Positions 1 through 8,919 of a DNA stretch of 64,000 nucleotides are shown here, one piece after another (the stretch's first letter is position 1; every line of letters starts with the position of its first letter). A model generated the notes under the pieces. The model did no database searches and was not told where the DNA came from. It was given only the letters and a program-made list of their open reading frames with translations. The position numbers and the translations under genes are program-made. Source of the DNA: Chitinophagaceae bacterium. GTDB lineage: Bacteria; Bacteroidota; Bacteroidia; Chitinophagales; Chitinophagaceae. The stretch spans positions 43,624-107,623 of the forward strand of contig CANGIY010000015.1 of the NCBI GenBank assembly GCA_947454235.1, in the 5' to 3' direction.

Positions 1-2
1 TT

Positions 3-221
3 GGAAATTCAAATGGACTCACGCTCACCGGTACTACCCACGGCACCTGGAACCCTTACGATACACACATTCCACTGCTTTGGTATGGTAAAAGCATTCC
101 GCACGGCACCACCCATACTGTCGTTAACATGACCGACATCGCACCTACTCTTGCCGCTTTGCTGAACATCCAAATGCCAAATGGTTGCATAGGTAAGCCG
201 ATAACTGAGATAGTAAAATAG
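3..221 (+). CDS. alkaline phosphatase family protein, C-terminal fragment (PafA-like)
   Basis: The window opens inside a frame running from base 3 to a TAG stop at 219-221, giving 72 residues of a C-terminus. It contains a GTWNPYDTHIPLLWYG stretch followed by VNMTDIAPTLAALLNI and a short tail. This resembles the last part of PafA-type phosphatases and type I phosphodiesterases, where the His of the DTHIP motif binds a catalytic metal and the MTDIAPT helix ends the fold. The family hydrolyses phosphate esters in the periplasm. The N-terminus lies outside the window, so signal peptide and nucleophile cannot be checked. Confidence 0.75.
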   Translation, partial: GNSNGLTLTGTTHGTWNPYDTHIPLLWYGKSIPHGTTHTVVNMTDIAPTLAALLNIQMPNGCIGKPITEIVK

Positions 222-251
222 CAAGCACCAGCCTATTCAGGGTGTGCGTAC

Positions 252-500
252 TTATTTTGATTCGATGGTTGTACTTCCAACAAGTTGCCTTTGGTGATAG
301 AATTTTAGCGAATCATCATATAGTGAAATACTGTCCATGTACGTGGAATCGGCATCAAAATGATGTTTCAGAAATTCCTATCTTGCAACCTCTATCAATT
401 CCTGTTTCTGGCTCTTGATGTTCCTAATGAACATACCAACAGCCAGGAGTAGTAGCGCAATAACTACTATTGGAATGGATTGGTTTTGTTTTGAAGGCAT
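252..500 (-). pseudogene. small single-pass membrane protein, frame interrupted by an in-frame TAG
   Basis: An ATG at 500 opens a 40-residue frame: a short polar N-terminus, a hydrophobic helix at about residues 9-25, then a basic and glutamine-rich stretch. It stops at a TAG at 378-380. The same frame continues without a shift for 41 further codons to TAA at 252-254, and that part is polar and Asp/Tyr/Ser-rich. Either a 40-residue membrane peptide is the real product, or an 81-residue protein has been broken by an amber mutation or sequencing error. I do not recognise the family. No clear Shine-Dalgarno sequence precedes the ATG, which is usual in this phylum. Confidence 0.4.
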
Positions 501-653
501 ATTTTGAAGGGTGTTTTTTCATTTAAGACACAATTGCAATTTATGATTTTACGGTAAAATTTTGGCTTGACACTTGCTTAAAACTGTTTGACGGTAGTGT
601 AAATGTATTACAACAAATCAGCGAACTGCACTTCTATATTTTCCCTTATTTCC

Positions 654-661
654 TAATTTTG
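654..661 (+). promoter_or_regulatory. Bacteroidota -7 box upstream of the DUF922-like gene
   Basis: TAATTTTG matches the TAnnTTTG -7 consensus and ends 19 bases before the ATG at 681. No clear -33 TTTG was seen. Confidence 0.4.
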
Positions 662-680
662 AGCAAAGAATATATCTGTT

Positions 681-1892
681 ATGCGTTCATTGTTACTGGT
701 GGTCTTATTGGGCTTTTCGGGTCAGCTTTTTGCTCAACACAAAATTGAAGATTGGATTGCCCCTGAGGGCCGCATCTTAAACTACAGAACCCTTAACTGG
801 AAAGACTTCCAGAATAAGGAAGACCAGGAACATGCTGAAAAAAACGCTGCCAAAAACTTGCAGGCACTCGCCTATGTGTGTCCGTCGATTTATATGACAA
901 GTGATAGCGGTGAACTACTAGATAATGGGCGTGTTACTTTCAAATTCCACGTTAAATGCGCATTTCAAACTAGGTCATTCGTACGAGAGTCAACAATGGA
1001 CTTAAAATCAAACTACGTTTTAATCCATGAGCAAGACCACTATGATATTGCACTCACCTTCGCCAACAAACTGTATTCCGACCTAAGCACAAGAGATTTC
1101 GACAAAGAAAAGTACAAAGATGAGGTTGATAAGATTTACAAAGACCTCATGGATAAATACCACAACGTTCAAAAAACATACGATGGCGAAGTAAACCCAG
1201 AGGGCACTGAAGATACCGCCAAACAGTCGTTGTGGGACATGCGCATTAAAAAGGGCATGGAAAACAATTCAATTGATTTTTACGGCAGCCCTCTAACCGA
1301 TGTTATTACAGTAAAATCGATCGGACAATCGGTAAAAAGAAGGGATAATGAAGCACCACTGCAATTTGCGGTGCGTTGCCGCCCTTTGTATTGGGAATTG
1401 CCCGAAGAAATGATGAAGAAAGCAACTGAAGTTACAGAATGGACAAAACTCCCTGCTGTACTCGCATTCTACACACAACGCTTCTTTGACGAAGAGAATA
1501 AAGAATGCTATCGCACCCTTGGTTGTTTGTTTTTCGCACAGGGCAACGGACAGTACAAACGCAGCATTATAGATACTTTCTACGGCGAAGGTCAACCGGT
1601 AAAAATTGAGTCGGCTTTCTTTGCCAACTGTGACACCGATCAAGCCAAAGAATTGATTATTGTAGCCAGCTCACCGAAAAAAGACAAGGCTGGCAACGGA
1701 ACTATTTACATCAACAAAGTGTTTGATAACATCAACAGGGCGTTACCGGGCAAACTTAGACGCCTCGACGATGCCGGCGAAAAAATACAAGGCGGGCTCG
1801 AAGGTTACCTTGGCGGCAAACCTTCAAAAGCCAAATTCAAAAACGAAAAAGAAATTTTAGACGGGCTTAAAAAGTTGGGGTACAATAACTAA
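681..1892 (+). CDS. secreted DUF922-like protein (predicted zinc-dependent protease)
   Basis: This 403-residue protein begins with a signal peptide (hydrophobic core, cleavage near FAQ at residue 19). Residues about 35-135 resemble the DUF922 family: an LNWKDF motif near residue 38, then HEQDH at 116-120, which has the HExxH form expected of a zinc metalloprotease. The remaining two thirds are lysine-rich and unfamiliar, making it longer than typical DUF922 proteins. It stands alone, 180 bases upstream of the aminotransferase. Protease activity is inferred from the motif only. Confidence 0.7.
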   Translation: MRSLLLVVLLGFSGQLFAQHKIEDWIAPEGRILNYRTLNWKDFQNKEDQEHAEKNAAKNLQALAYVCPSIYMTSDSGELLDNGRVTFKFHVKCAFQTRSFVRESTMDLKSNYVLIHEQDHYDIALTFANKLYSDLSTRDFDKEKYKDEVDKIYKDLMDKYHNVQKTYDGEVNPEGTEDTAKQSLWDMRIKKGMENNSIDFYGSPLTDVITVKSIGQSVKRRDNEAPLQFAVRCRPLYWELPEEMMKKATEVTEWTKLPAVLAFYTQRFFDEENKECYRTLGCLFFAQGNGQYKRSIIDTFYGEGQPVKIESAFFANCDTDQAKELIIVASSPKKDKAGNGTIYINKVFDNINRALPGKLRRLDDAGEKIQGGLEGYLGGKPSKAKFKNEKEILDGLKKLGYNN

Positions 1893-2025
1893 CGCTTTTG
1901 TGAAGGCATTTATGGCTTTCGTGCAATTTTATTTGCGGAACCGCCCGAATGATACAACTAAGCCTTCTGTATTGCCAATGTATTCAGATAATTAACGTGA
2001 GACAACAAAATCACAACTGTTTTTG

Positions 2026-2033
2026 TACATTTG
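2026..2033 (+). promoter_or_regulatory. -7 box for the aminotransferase gene
   Basis: TACATTTG matches TAnnTTTG and lies 22 bases before the ATG at 2056. It overlaps an upstream TTG that could otherwise be taken as the start, so the downstream ATG is preferred. Confidence 0.5.
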
Positions 2034-2055
2034 TAACTTACCATTTCGTCCAAAG

Positions 2056-3261
2056 ATGCAGTTAGCTCAACGACTCAATTCAATTGCTGAACCACAGACC
2101 ATTAAAATGGCCAAGCTCAGCAGAGAATTAAAGGCAAAGGGAATTAGTGTTATTGATATGAGCCTGGGTGAACCTGACTTCGGCGTGCCGGAACACATCA
2201 AGGAAGCAGCCATCAAAGCAATTAACGATGGCTATTCAAAATACACCCCTGTTGTTGGCTACCCCGACCTGCTTGAGGCGATTAGTACAAAACTTAAAAG
2301 AGACAACAACCTTAACTATCCGCCTAACCAGATAATGGTTTCAACGGGTGCCAAACAATCGCTGATGAATGCAGTGATGGCAATCGTAAACCCTGGTGAC
2401 GAGGTCATTATTCCTACTCCGTTCTGGGTTACTTATGCTACTCAGGTTGAAATGGCAGGTGGTATTGTAAAATACGTTCATTGCCCTGTTGAGCAAGATT
2501 TTAAACTCACGCCTGAACAACTGGAAGATGCGATTTCGCCAAAAACCCGTTTGTTCATGTTCTCTTCCCCATGTAACCCTTCGGGAAGTGTGTACAGCAG
2601 AGAAGAACTGGCAGGATTGGTAGAAGTATTCAAAAAGTATCCTCAAATAGTTATCATCAGCGACGAAATCTATGAATACATCAACTTCGTTGGTGGTCAT
2701 GAATCAATTGCTCAGTTTGATGAAATATACGACCGCGTAATTGTGATCAATGGTATGTCGAAAGGCTTTGCAATGACGGGCTGGAGACTTGGCTACATGG
2801 CAGGTCCGCGCGAAGTGATTCAGGCATGTGATAAACTACAGGCTCAATTTACTTCAGGTACTAACTCGGTAGCCCAAAGGGCGTCTATTACTGCACTGCT
2901 CAGCGACTTAGCACCAACCCACAAAATGACTGAGGAGTACCGCAAAAGGCGCGACTTTATTGTAAGCGAACTACGTGGTATGCCGGGCATTAAAGCCAAC
3001 GAACCACACGGTGCGTTTTATGCATTCCCTGACGTAAGCGCTTATTTTGGTGCCAGCGATGGCGAACATGTCATTAAAAACGATGACGACTTCGCCATGT
3101 TTATGCTCAATACAGCCCACGTGAGTACTGTATGCGGCAGCGCATTTGGCAGCCCTGACTGCATTCGTCTTTCTTATGCTACCTCCATGGAAAACATAGC
3201 CGAGGCGATGAACCGCATGCGTACAGCACTGGCAACACTTAAAATGCCGGTTGCATTTTAA
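2056..3261 (+). CDS. aspC: pyridoxal phosphate-dependent aminotransferase (aspartate aminotransferase type)
   Basis: This 401-residue class I/II aminotransferase is expected to transfer the amino group of aspartate or a related amino acid to 2-oxoglutarate in the cytoplasm. Visible family signatures are SLGEPDFGVP near the N-terminus (substrate-binding region), the ISDEIYEYI strand with the PLP-ring aspartate, and SKGFAMTGWRLGY, whose lysine (about residue 236) forms the Schiff base with PLP. The length fits subgroup I-gamma bacterial enzymes. I chose the ATG at 2056 because an earlier TTG lies inside the -7 box. The gene is monocistronic and faces a convergent CoA-transferase across a repeat-rich gap. 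Exact substrate preference cannot be read from the sequence. Confidence 0.9.
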   Translation: MQLAQRLNSIAEPQTIKMAKLSRELKAKGISVIDMSLGEPDFGVPEHIKEAAIKAINDGYSKYTPVVGYPDLLEAISTKLKRDNNLNYPPNQIMVSTGAKQSLMNAVMAIVNPGDEVIIPTPFWVTYATQVEMAGGIVKYVHCPVEQDFKLTPEQLEDAISPKTRLFMFSSPCNPSGSVYSREELAGLVEVFKKYPQIVIISDEIYEYINFVGGHESIAQFDEIYDRVIVINGMSKGFAMTGWRLGYMAGPREVIQACDKLQAQFTSGTNSVAQRASITALLSDLAPTHKMTEEYRKRRDFIVSELRGMPGIKANEPHGAFYAFPDVSAYFGASDGEHVIKNDDDFAMFMLNTAHVSTVCGSAFGSPDCIRLSYATSMENIAEAMNRMRTALATLKMPVAF

Positions 3262-3410
3262 TTTTCATGGGATTTTATTGGTGTGTTTTTTAAACGGACT
3301 GATATTCCGGTTTGGGAATTTACGCACTTATATTAGATAATTTACGTTTTATGAATCGTAAATTGATTGCTGCGCTCTTTCGCGCGCCAGTCTCACATGA
3401 TGCTTTTACC

Positions 3411-3429
3411 GGGCGTAAGCCTTACGCCC
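3411..3429. repeat. short perfect hairpin in the intergenic repeat region
   Basis: GGGCGTAAG is followed after one base by its complement CTTACGCCC. This compact near-palindrome belongs to the same style as the hairpins of the adjacent dispersed repeat. Confidence 0.6.
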
Positions 3430-3458
3430 CTACATTTTCACATTAAAATTTACCTTTA

Positions 3459-3700
3459 ACTGGTCGCGGCGTCCCGCCTCGTCCTAATACTGCGCAAGCG
3501 TCCGATTGCATTTAAAAAATAATCAATTTATGACCGACAAGCGGGACGCTTGTATGTGTGTAGGTCGAAGCGGATGCTTCAACCAGGGTGCATTTTTTGG
3601 CATTATATTTATCTCCACAGCGTGAGGGATAGTAACGGAAAGCCCGCAGCGCAGCGAGGACTTGCAGTGTATAGCCCGACCCGTAGGGGCACGCCCAAGT
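3459..3700 (+). repeat. dispersed multi-hairpin intergenic repeat, copy A
   Basis: About 240 bases here reappear in inverted orientation at 62957-63195. The element is a chain of tiny near-palindromes: ACAAGCG-GGA-CGCTTGT at 3537-3553, GAAGC-GGAT-GCTTC at 3567-3580, and a degraded GGCG/CGCC unit at the left end. A conserved segment with no obvious stem (3621-3698) follows. Copy A lies between convergent gene ends. An open frame crosses it, but the conservation is of palindromes and it has no gene-like features, so I treat it as non-coding. Another hairpin, TGATGCC-ACA-GGCATCA, follows at 3731-3747. The rest of the 3262-3803 gap shows nothing else. Confidence 0.85.
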
Positions 3701-3803
3701 TTTCCGCCAAAATCTCAACCTCAACGTCTTTGATGCCACAGGCATCAATGCACCTTTCTCCGCTGGCTGAGAAGGGCCGGGGAAGAGGTGGACTAACACC
3801 CCA

Positions 3804-5096
3804 CTACAATCCCTTGATCATTCTCCCGAACCGTTTGTGGTATGCCTCTTCCAGTGAATAACGATGGTCGGGATGGGCGATTTGAGTGAGGAGTTGTGCG
3901 CGCTGTTCCAGGTTTTTACCGTAAAGGTTCACGACGCCATATTCAGTAGCTACATAGTGTATGTGCCCGCGCGTAGTTACTACTCCGGCACCCTCATGCA
4001 AGTGAGGAACAATTCTTGAAAGCCCCTTACTGGTGACTGATGGTATCGCAATAATAGGCTTACCGCCCTGTGAAAGCGCAGCACCCCGCATAAAGTCCAT
4101 TTGACCACCAATACCCGAATACTGATATGTACCAATAGAGTCGGCACACACCTGACCCGTGATATCAATCTCAATTGCACTGTTGATGGCCACCACCTTA
4201 GGGTTTTGCCTGATGATGTCAACATCATTCACAAAGGCAACATCCATACAATGCACCAGCAGGTTGTTGTCAACAAAGTCGTACACCTTGCGCGTACCCA
4301 ACACAAACGAACTTACAATTTCGCCACAGGCAATTTTCTTTTCTGAATTGGTTACAACACCACTTTCAACCAACGGAATAAGCCCATCAGAGAACATTTC
4401 GGTATGTACCCCCAGGTTTTTATGGTTGCCCAGCGACTTTAAGATGTCATTGGGAATGCACCCAATACCCATTTGTAATGTAGAGCCGTCTTCTATCAGT
4501 TCTGCTACCAGCTTACCAATTTTCTGAGAAATCGGGTCGGCTTTGGCTGAATAATCTACCTCAAATAAATCGGTCTCTACCCATGTCATTGCCTCGAACT
4601 TCGATACATGAATAAATCCTTCGCCTAAAACACGCGGCATCTTAGGGTTCACCTGCGCAATTATTTTTTTGGCGTTGCGCACTGCACTTATAGCGATATC
4701 GGTTGAAGTACCTAGCGTACAATAGCCATGTTCATCGGGCGGAGAAACATGCACCATAGCCACGTCAAGCGGCAAGTAGCCACGGTCGAACAAATGCGGT
4801 ATTTCGCTCAGGAACACGGGCACATATCCGCCATATTCTGAATTCGCCCAATCACGAATATTCTCAGAAACGAACAAAGAATTGAGGTAAAAGCTCTTCA
4901 GTACTTCAGGTCTGTTCCAGTTAATAGGTCCGTAGGTACTTATAGCTACCAGCTCAACATTGTTTACCTCGCCTGCCCTATCGAGCAAAGCATTAATTAA
5001 AGTTGTTGGCGTAGCAGCGCTGCCGTGCATAAATACCCTATCCCCCGAAGCCACACACTTCACTGCCTCTGCCGGCGAAACATAATTCTGGTTCAT
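3804..5096 (-). CDS. acetyl-CoA hydrolase/transferase family protein
   Basis: This 430-residue cytoplasmic enzyme belongs to the acetyl-CoA hydrolase/4-hydroxybutyrate CoA-transferase family, which moves CoA between acetate and other carboxylic acids through a glutamyl-CoA intermediate. Family landmarks are QMGIGCIPNDIL (mid-protein), VHTEMFSDG with the likely catalytic Glu at about residue 233, and GIGGQMDFMRGA further on. The C-terminus has the HYVATEYGVVNLYGK segment common to the family. A longer frame exists to 5129, but a -7 box at 5118-5125 lies inside it, so the ATG at 5096 is preferred. Likely roles are acetate production or assimilation; the physiological acceptor is unknown. Confidence 0.88.
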   Translation of the reverse strand: MNQNYVSPAEAVKCVASGDRVFMHGSAATPTTLINALLDRAGEVNNVELVAISTYGPINWNRPEVLKSFYLNSLFVSENIRDWANSEYGGYVPVFLSEIPHLFDRGYLPLDVAMVHVSPPDEHGYCTLGTSTDIAISAVRNAKKIIAQVNPKMPRVLGEGFIHVSKFEAMTWVETDLFEVDYSAKADPISQKIGKLVAELIEDGSTLQMGIGCIPNDILKSLGNHKNLGVHTEMFSDGLIPLVESGVVTNSEKKIACGEIVSSFVLGTRKVYDFVDNNLLVHCMDVAFVNDVDIIRQNPKVVAINSAIEIDITGQVCADSIGTYQYSGIGGQMDFMRGAALSQGGKPIIAIPSVTSKGLSRIVPHLHEGAGVVTTRGHIHYVATEYGVVNLYGKNLEQRAQLLTQIAHPDHRYSLEEAYHKRFGRMIKGL

Positions 5097-5117
5097 GTAC
5101 TGTTCTATCAAAGTGCG

Positions 5118-5125
5118 CAAAAATA
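5118..5125 (-). promoter_or_regulatory. -7 box for the CoA-transferase gene
   Basis: On the minus strand the sequence reads TATTTTTG, matching TAnnTTTG, with 21 bases between the box and the ATG at 5096. Confidence 0.45.
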
Positions 5126-5215
5126 TCAAATCAAAACCCCTGAAAAACCAACCTCAATCATAGCTAATGATGAATTAACATTTTAGCACGCCAATGCAAA
5201 CGTTATATAAACATT

Positions 5216-5223
5216 TAACTTTG
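5216..5223 (+). promoter_or_regulatory. -7 box for nadC
   Basis: TAACTTTG matches TAnnTTTG and lies 18 bases before the ATG at 5242. It sits within the longer upstream frame from 5194 and argues against that start. Confidence 0.5.
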
Positions 5224-5241
5224 CACCCTCAATCATTTAGA

Positions 5242-6084
5242 ATGAATACAACTGAATTCATTATTGCAGCCCTGAAAGAAGATATTGGCACCGGCGATTG
5301 TTCGACCCTTGCCAGTATTCCCGCTGATGCCCGTGGCGAAGCAACACTTAAAATAAAAGAAGACGGTGTTATTGCCGGCATTGACCTCGCTACAGCTATC
5401 TTCCACCAACTAGAACCGGAAGCACAGTTTACTTATTACAAAAAAGATGGCGACGTAGTTAAAAACGGAGAAACCGCATTTGAAGTAAAAGCTAAGGTGC
5501 ACACCATTTTGCAGGCTGAACGCCTTTCGCTCAATTGTATGCAACGCATGAGCGGCATTGCTACAATTACCCGCACCTACGTTGATGCGATCAAAGATTA
5601 CAAAACAAAAATTCTGGATACCCGTAAAACTACGCCATTGTTTCGCGCCCATGAAAAAGCAGCCGTGGCTATTGGTGGAGGTGAAAACCACCGCATGGGG
5701 CTTTATGACATGGTGATGCTTAAAGACAACCACATTGATTTTTGTGGTGGTATAGAAAAAGCCATTGAGAAAACTGTACAATGGGTAGCAGCCAATAACC
5801 CTGACCTGAAAATAGAGATTGAAACACGTTCATTAGATGATGTTAAACGCGTACTGGCGTATGGCAGAGTACATCGCATTATGCTCGACAACTACAATCC
5901 GGCACAACTGAAAGAAGCTGTTGACTTTATTGGCGGGCGTTATGAAACTGAAGCATCGGGGGGCATTAAACTTGAAAACATAGTAGAATACGCTAAAACG
6001 GGTGTCGACTATATTTCGGTGGGTGCTATTATACACCATGCAGTAAGTATGGACTTAAGCCTTAAAGCAAAAATCACCGGTTAA
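5242..6084 (+). CDS. nadC: nicotinate-nucleotide pyrophosphorylase (carboxylating)
   Basis: This 280-residue protein is quinolinate phosphoribosyltransferase, converting quinolinate and PRPP to nicotinate mononucleotide, CO2 and pyrophosphate in de novo NAD synthesis. It shows EDIGTGDCST near the N-terminus, LNCMQRMSGIAT, the DTRKTTP motif binding quinolinate and PRPP, GGGENHRMGLYDMVMLKDNHI, and the C-terminal EASGGI. The ATG at 5242 is supported by the upstream -7 box and by alignment of the family N-terminus. Its stop overlaps the start of the lipid kinase (TAATG), so the two are translationally coupled. A kynurenine monooxygenase acting earlier in the tryptophan route is encoded separately at 25.6 kb. 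Confidence 0.96.
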   Translation: MNTTEFIIAALKEDIGTGDCSTLASIPADARGEATLKIKEDGVIAGIDLATAIFHQLEPEAQFTYYKKDGDVVKNGETAFEVKAKVHTILQAERLSLNCMQRMSGIATITRTYVDAIKDYKTKILDTRKTTPLFRAHEKAAVAIGGGENHRMGLYDMVMLKDNHIDFCGGIEKAIEKTVQWVAANNPDLKIEIETRSLDDVKRVLAYGRVHRIMLDNYNPAQLKEAVDFIGGRYETEASGGIKLENIVEYAKTGVDYISVGAIIHHAVSMDLSLKAKITG

Positions 6085-6956
6085 TGAAAAACCTGGTTTT
6101 TATTGTAAACCCGAAGGCAGGCGTACAACGTGTCAAGGAAATACAAAACGCCATTGAAGCTTCGATTGACCGCACCAGGTTCCACACCGAAATTGTGACC
6201 ACCCAATATGCCAAACATGGCGCAGAACTGGCACGTAAAGCCGCTGAAAACGGTGCCTATGCCGTTATTGCCGTAGGCGGAGACGGCTCGGTGAACGATG
6301 TGGTTGATGGGCTGGAAGGCTCCGATGCCATTTTAGGCATCTTGCCGCTTGGGTCAGGGAACGGACTGGCGCGCACACTCAATATCCCGCTTGAATTGAA
6401 CAATGCCATGGCTGTGATCAATCAAGGCAAGACGCTGTTTATGGATGTGGCTATGGTGAATGACCGAAAATTCCTGAGTAATGCAGGTGTAGCGTTTGAT
6501 GCGTTGATTGCACAGGTTTTCGCATCGAGCGACAAAAGAGGTTTTACGACTTATAGTTGGCTGGTGCTCAAACACTTCTGGAACTATACGGTGCGCAATT
6601 ACCAGATAGAATTTGATGGTAAAACAATCAACCGCGATGCATTCCTGGTAGTGGTTGCCAACGCCAAACAATTTGGTTATAATTTCAGCATCGCACCTAC
6701 CGCCGATTTATCAGATGGCTTGCTTAACCTTATTATTCTTAAAAAATTCCCTAAATGGGCAGTAGCCGGGGTAGTGAATAGTGCCATGAAGGGGCGTTTG
6801 CATCTCAACAAATACGTAGAACATTATACAGTGAAAGAGGTTAACATTCACCACCCTGAACTCACCACTTTACAAACCGACGGCGATGCACACCCTTGCG
6901 CGCCCAACGTCTATTTCAGGCTTAAAGAAAGAAAACAACAGGTGTTTGTGCCATAA
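6084..6956 (+). CDS. diacylglycerol/lipid kinase family protein (YegS/DgkB type)
   Basis: This 290-residue protein belongs to the diacylglycerol-kinase catalytic family. It has IVNPKAG at residues 7-13, the nucleotide-binding GGDGS at 65-69 followed by VNDVVDGL, and GILPLGSGNGLARTL, which matches the LGTGNDFAR-type substrate loop. A C-terminal β domain ends with a QTDGDAH motif. Such enzymes phosphorylate diacylglycerol or related lipids at the inner face of the membrane and help recycle lipid head-group donors. It overlaps nadC by one base and shares its promoter; that pairing has no obvious biochemical logic. The operon ends at the strong hairpin just downstream. Confidence 0.9.
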   Translation: MKNLVFIVNPKAGVQRVKEIQNAIEASIDRTRFHTEIVTTQYAKHGAELARKAAENGAYAVIAVGGDGSVNDVVDGLEGSDAILGILPLGSGNGLARTLNIPLELNNAMAVINQGKTLFMDVAMVNDRKFLSNAGVAFDALIAQVFASSDKRGFTTYSWLVLKHFWNYTVRNYQIEFDGKTINRDAFLVVVANAKQFGYNFSIAPTADLSDGLLNLIILKKFPKWAVAGVVNSAMKGRLHLNKYVEHYTVKEVNIHHPELTTLQTDGDAHPCAPNVYFRLKERKQQVFVP

Positions 6957-6993
6957 AAAAGTCCCTGCTTCATGTAGAACGCAGGGACTTTTG
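6957..6993. terminator. bidirectional rho-independent terminator
   Basis: GTCCCTGC (6961-6968) pairs with GCAGGGAC (6981-6988), flanked by A- and T-runs. It separates the convergent lipid kinase and T9SS protein genes and can serve both. Confidence 0.85.
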
Positions 6994-7010
6994 GTTCAAT
7001 ATTTTGCAGT

Positions 7011-8192
7011 TTAGTGTGTCACCGAAAATTGTTCGTTTGCTAATAAGGTATGGTTTGTACCATAAACTCTTACAACATACATGCCATTAGACAGTGGTTG
7101 CGCAAAGTCAATTGCAACTGAGCCATTTTTCAAAGTCGCTTTACCATTTTGGATGGTACGACCCAATAAATCAGTCACTACATATTCACCCGGAGTAACA
7201 TCTGTTCCTGTAATCATCACATTCACCGATTGACCTGTTGAAGGGCAAGGGTAAACTACAACGCTTGATACATTAGGCGCTACAGCTTCAACACCGGTTG
7301 CAGTAATAACGCTATCGGTTGAAATGTAAATTGAAATTGGTGTGCTGTACGTGTAATCATGCCTATAGTACAACGACATCAGGAAGTTGAAAGAACCCTT
7401 CCTGTAAAAATTGTACCTGTAAGAAGTATCGCTATATTGGTTTTGAGCAACATTCATCGCTGTGAGCATAGCCGCAGGCGCCGGAGCACCAGACAGGTAA
7501 AAACTATCACGTGCAAATTGTTCAATCCTATCCATTAATACATCATACTGAATGCTTGGACCTCCTGACGTGTACACCCTCATTTTACCCCATCCTATAA
7601 CAGAATCTTTTCTATTTGCGTACCATACATGTTTTGCAGGAGTATGGCTCAATGAAAAAGCCGCTACAGTTAAATTAAAATTCACCTCACGGCGAGATAC
7701 CGTAGTCCAGTTTGTACCGTAAGTGAACGGGAATTGAACAAATGTTTTTGGTGTAGACAAAATGTATTTCTGTTCAGGTATTACCATGCTATCGCTGCTT
7801 CCGCCTGTGTATGACGAAATATCATAAGCCTGAAACGGTATATATACACCCGCTTCCTGAACCGACGTTGAATTGAAATCAATTTCGCTGGTGTAATTGT
7901 AGCCCACCATTGCATTGAAAGATTTAAAAGAACCAGCATTAAAATCGATACCGGCATGGGTGAAAAACGTATCAGTTTCCGGAGTGAATAAAGTAGTGGT
8001 TGCAGTGCCTCCGTAGGTTCCGTAATCCCAAACCATGTTGGTGCCACGCGTAGGGTTTGGCGCCGATGGCGAGATGCTTAGCTCGTTGTATGCTGCAGTT
8101 GGCATAGGCATATCAGTAGCATTAATAGTAATTTGGGCATTTGCCGCCGTTGAAAGCGACGCCACCGCAAGAATGGTAAAAAATTGCTTCAT
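7011..8192 (-). CDS. secreted protein with T9SS type A sorting domain
   Basis: This 393-residue protein has a signal peptide (cleavage after about residue 19, ANA-Q). A body of about 280 residues is rich in Thr, Ser, Tyr and aromatic β-strand patterns. A C-terminal Por-secretion tail of about 80 residues starts with VVVYPCPSTGQSVNV and ends with a GMYVVRVYG strand pair. The tail predicts export by the type IX system and surface attachment or release. The body matches no domain I know. The gene appears monocistronic, ending at the bidirectional terminator. Confidence 0.85.
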   Translation of the reverse strand: MKQFFTILAVASLSTAANAQITINATDMPMPTAAYNELSISPSAPNPTRGTNMVWDYGTYGGTATTTLFTPETDTFFTHAGIDFNAGSFKSFNAMVGYNYTSEIDFNSTSVQEAGVYIPFQAYDISSYTGGSSDSMVIPEQKYILSTPKTFVQFPFTYGTNWTTVSRREVNFNLTVAAFSLSHTPAKHVWYANRKDSVIGWGKMRVYTSGGPSIQYDVLMDRIEQFARDSFYLSGAPAPAAMLTAMNVAQNQYSDTSYRYNFYRKGSFNFLMSLYYRHDYTYSTPISIYISTDSVITATGVEAVAPNVSSVVVYPCPSTGQSVNVMITGTDVTPGEYVVTDLLGRTIQNGKATLKNGSVAIDFAQPLSNGMYVVRVYGTNHTLLANEQFSVTH

Positions 8193-8287
8193 ATCAATAA
8201 TTCGTTTTAGAATGCAAAAATTAGGGACTTAATCGATGTAACCTAGCGTTATTCAACGCTTGCTATGTTAAAGTTCGCTAAAAACAA

Positions 8288-8318
8288 GAAAAAACCCGCC
8301 GAAATAATTCGGCAGGCT
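8288..8318 (-). terminator. rho-independent terminator of the dinB-like gene
   Basis: Read on the minus strand, CCTGCCGAA pairs with TTCGGCGGG across a 4-base loop with one G-U pair, followed by a run of T. Confidence 0.75.
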
Positions 8319-8351
8319 TTAGGAACGTTGAATAAATAAAATAATTATAGT

Positions 8352-8852
8352 CTAGTGTGGCATTTCATCGGCACTTGGTCCGTACACACCCGGAATCGGG
8401 ATATTGAGTAAGCGCAGGTACACTCCTAGTTGTGCGCGATGATGTGTAATTTGACAAAATGCATGTCTGATGGTTTCAAGCTTCGTCAAGGTCATTAAAA
8501 CCATTTCTCCATTCCTGAGAACCCATGGTTGTTCGAGGATATCATCGCTGGTATTGCGCATCAATTCCATGGCTTTCTCATAGTTTTCGTTGTAGTGTTT
8601 CACCAACTCTTCTCCGCCGTCAAGGTCTTTTGGTTTGTATGGCGAAGCCGCAAAATCCAACTCGTCTGTCATAATTGCCATATTTATCCAGCTTGGGATG
8701 TCGGCGATATGCGTTGCGAGGTCTTTCATGCGCATACTTTTTTCGTGGGGTTTGTAGTCGCCTTTGTCGGCAGGCACCAGTGCCAGCATTTTACGTGTTC
8801 CGATGCTTTCCATTTCAAGTTCCTTCAGGAACGATTGCATAAATGTGATCAT
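8352..8852 (-). CDS. DinB family protein
   Basis: This 166-residue protein has the DinB/YfiT four-helix-bundle pattern: an N-terminal LKELEMESIGTRKML helix, THIADIPSWI with the first metal-ligand histidine, and IRHAFCQITHHRAQLGVYLRLL near the C-terminus supplying further histidines. Members are metal-dependent enzymes, often thiol transferases, but most remain uncharacterised. It lies 67 bases downstream of a YafY/WYL regulator on the same strand. A -7 box in that gap suggests it can also be transcribed alone. YafY-DinB pairing is common in this phylum, so the regulator probably controls this gene. Confidence 0.85.
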   Translation of the reverse strand: MITFMQSFLKELEMESIGTRKMLALVPADKGDYKPHEKSMRMKDLATHIADIPSWINMAIMTDELDFAASPYKPKDLDGGEELVKHYNENYEKAMELMRNTSDDILEQPWVLRNGEMVLMTLTKLETIRHAFCQITHHRAQLGVYLRLLNIPIPGVYGPSADEMPH

Positions 8853-8874
8853 ATTGTCAATTGTTTTATGAATG

Positions 8875-8882
8875 CAAACCTA
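8875..8882 (-). promoter_or_regulatory. -7 box for the dinB-like gene
   Basis: On the minus strand TAGGTTTG matches TAnnTTTG, 22 bases upstream of the ATG at 8852 and inside the gap between the YafY-like and DinB-like genes. Confidence 0.5.
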
Positions 8883-8919
8883 CCGGCAGGGTGTGACAAC
8901 AGTATGTCAGTAGTAATTT

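Noticed and set aside
3550..3861. 103-codon open frame across the hairpin repeat
   Set aside because: It overlaps repeat copy A and partly the end of the CoA-transferase gene, and the translated VRDSNGKPxAQRG stretch recurs only because the DNA repeat itself recurs. I consider it non-coding.
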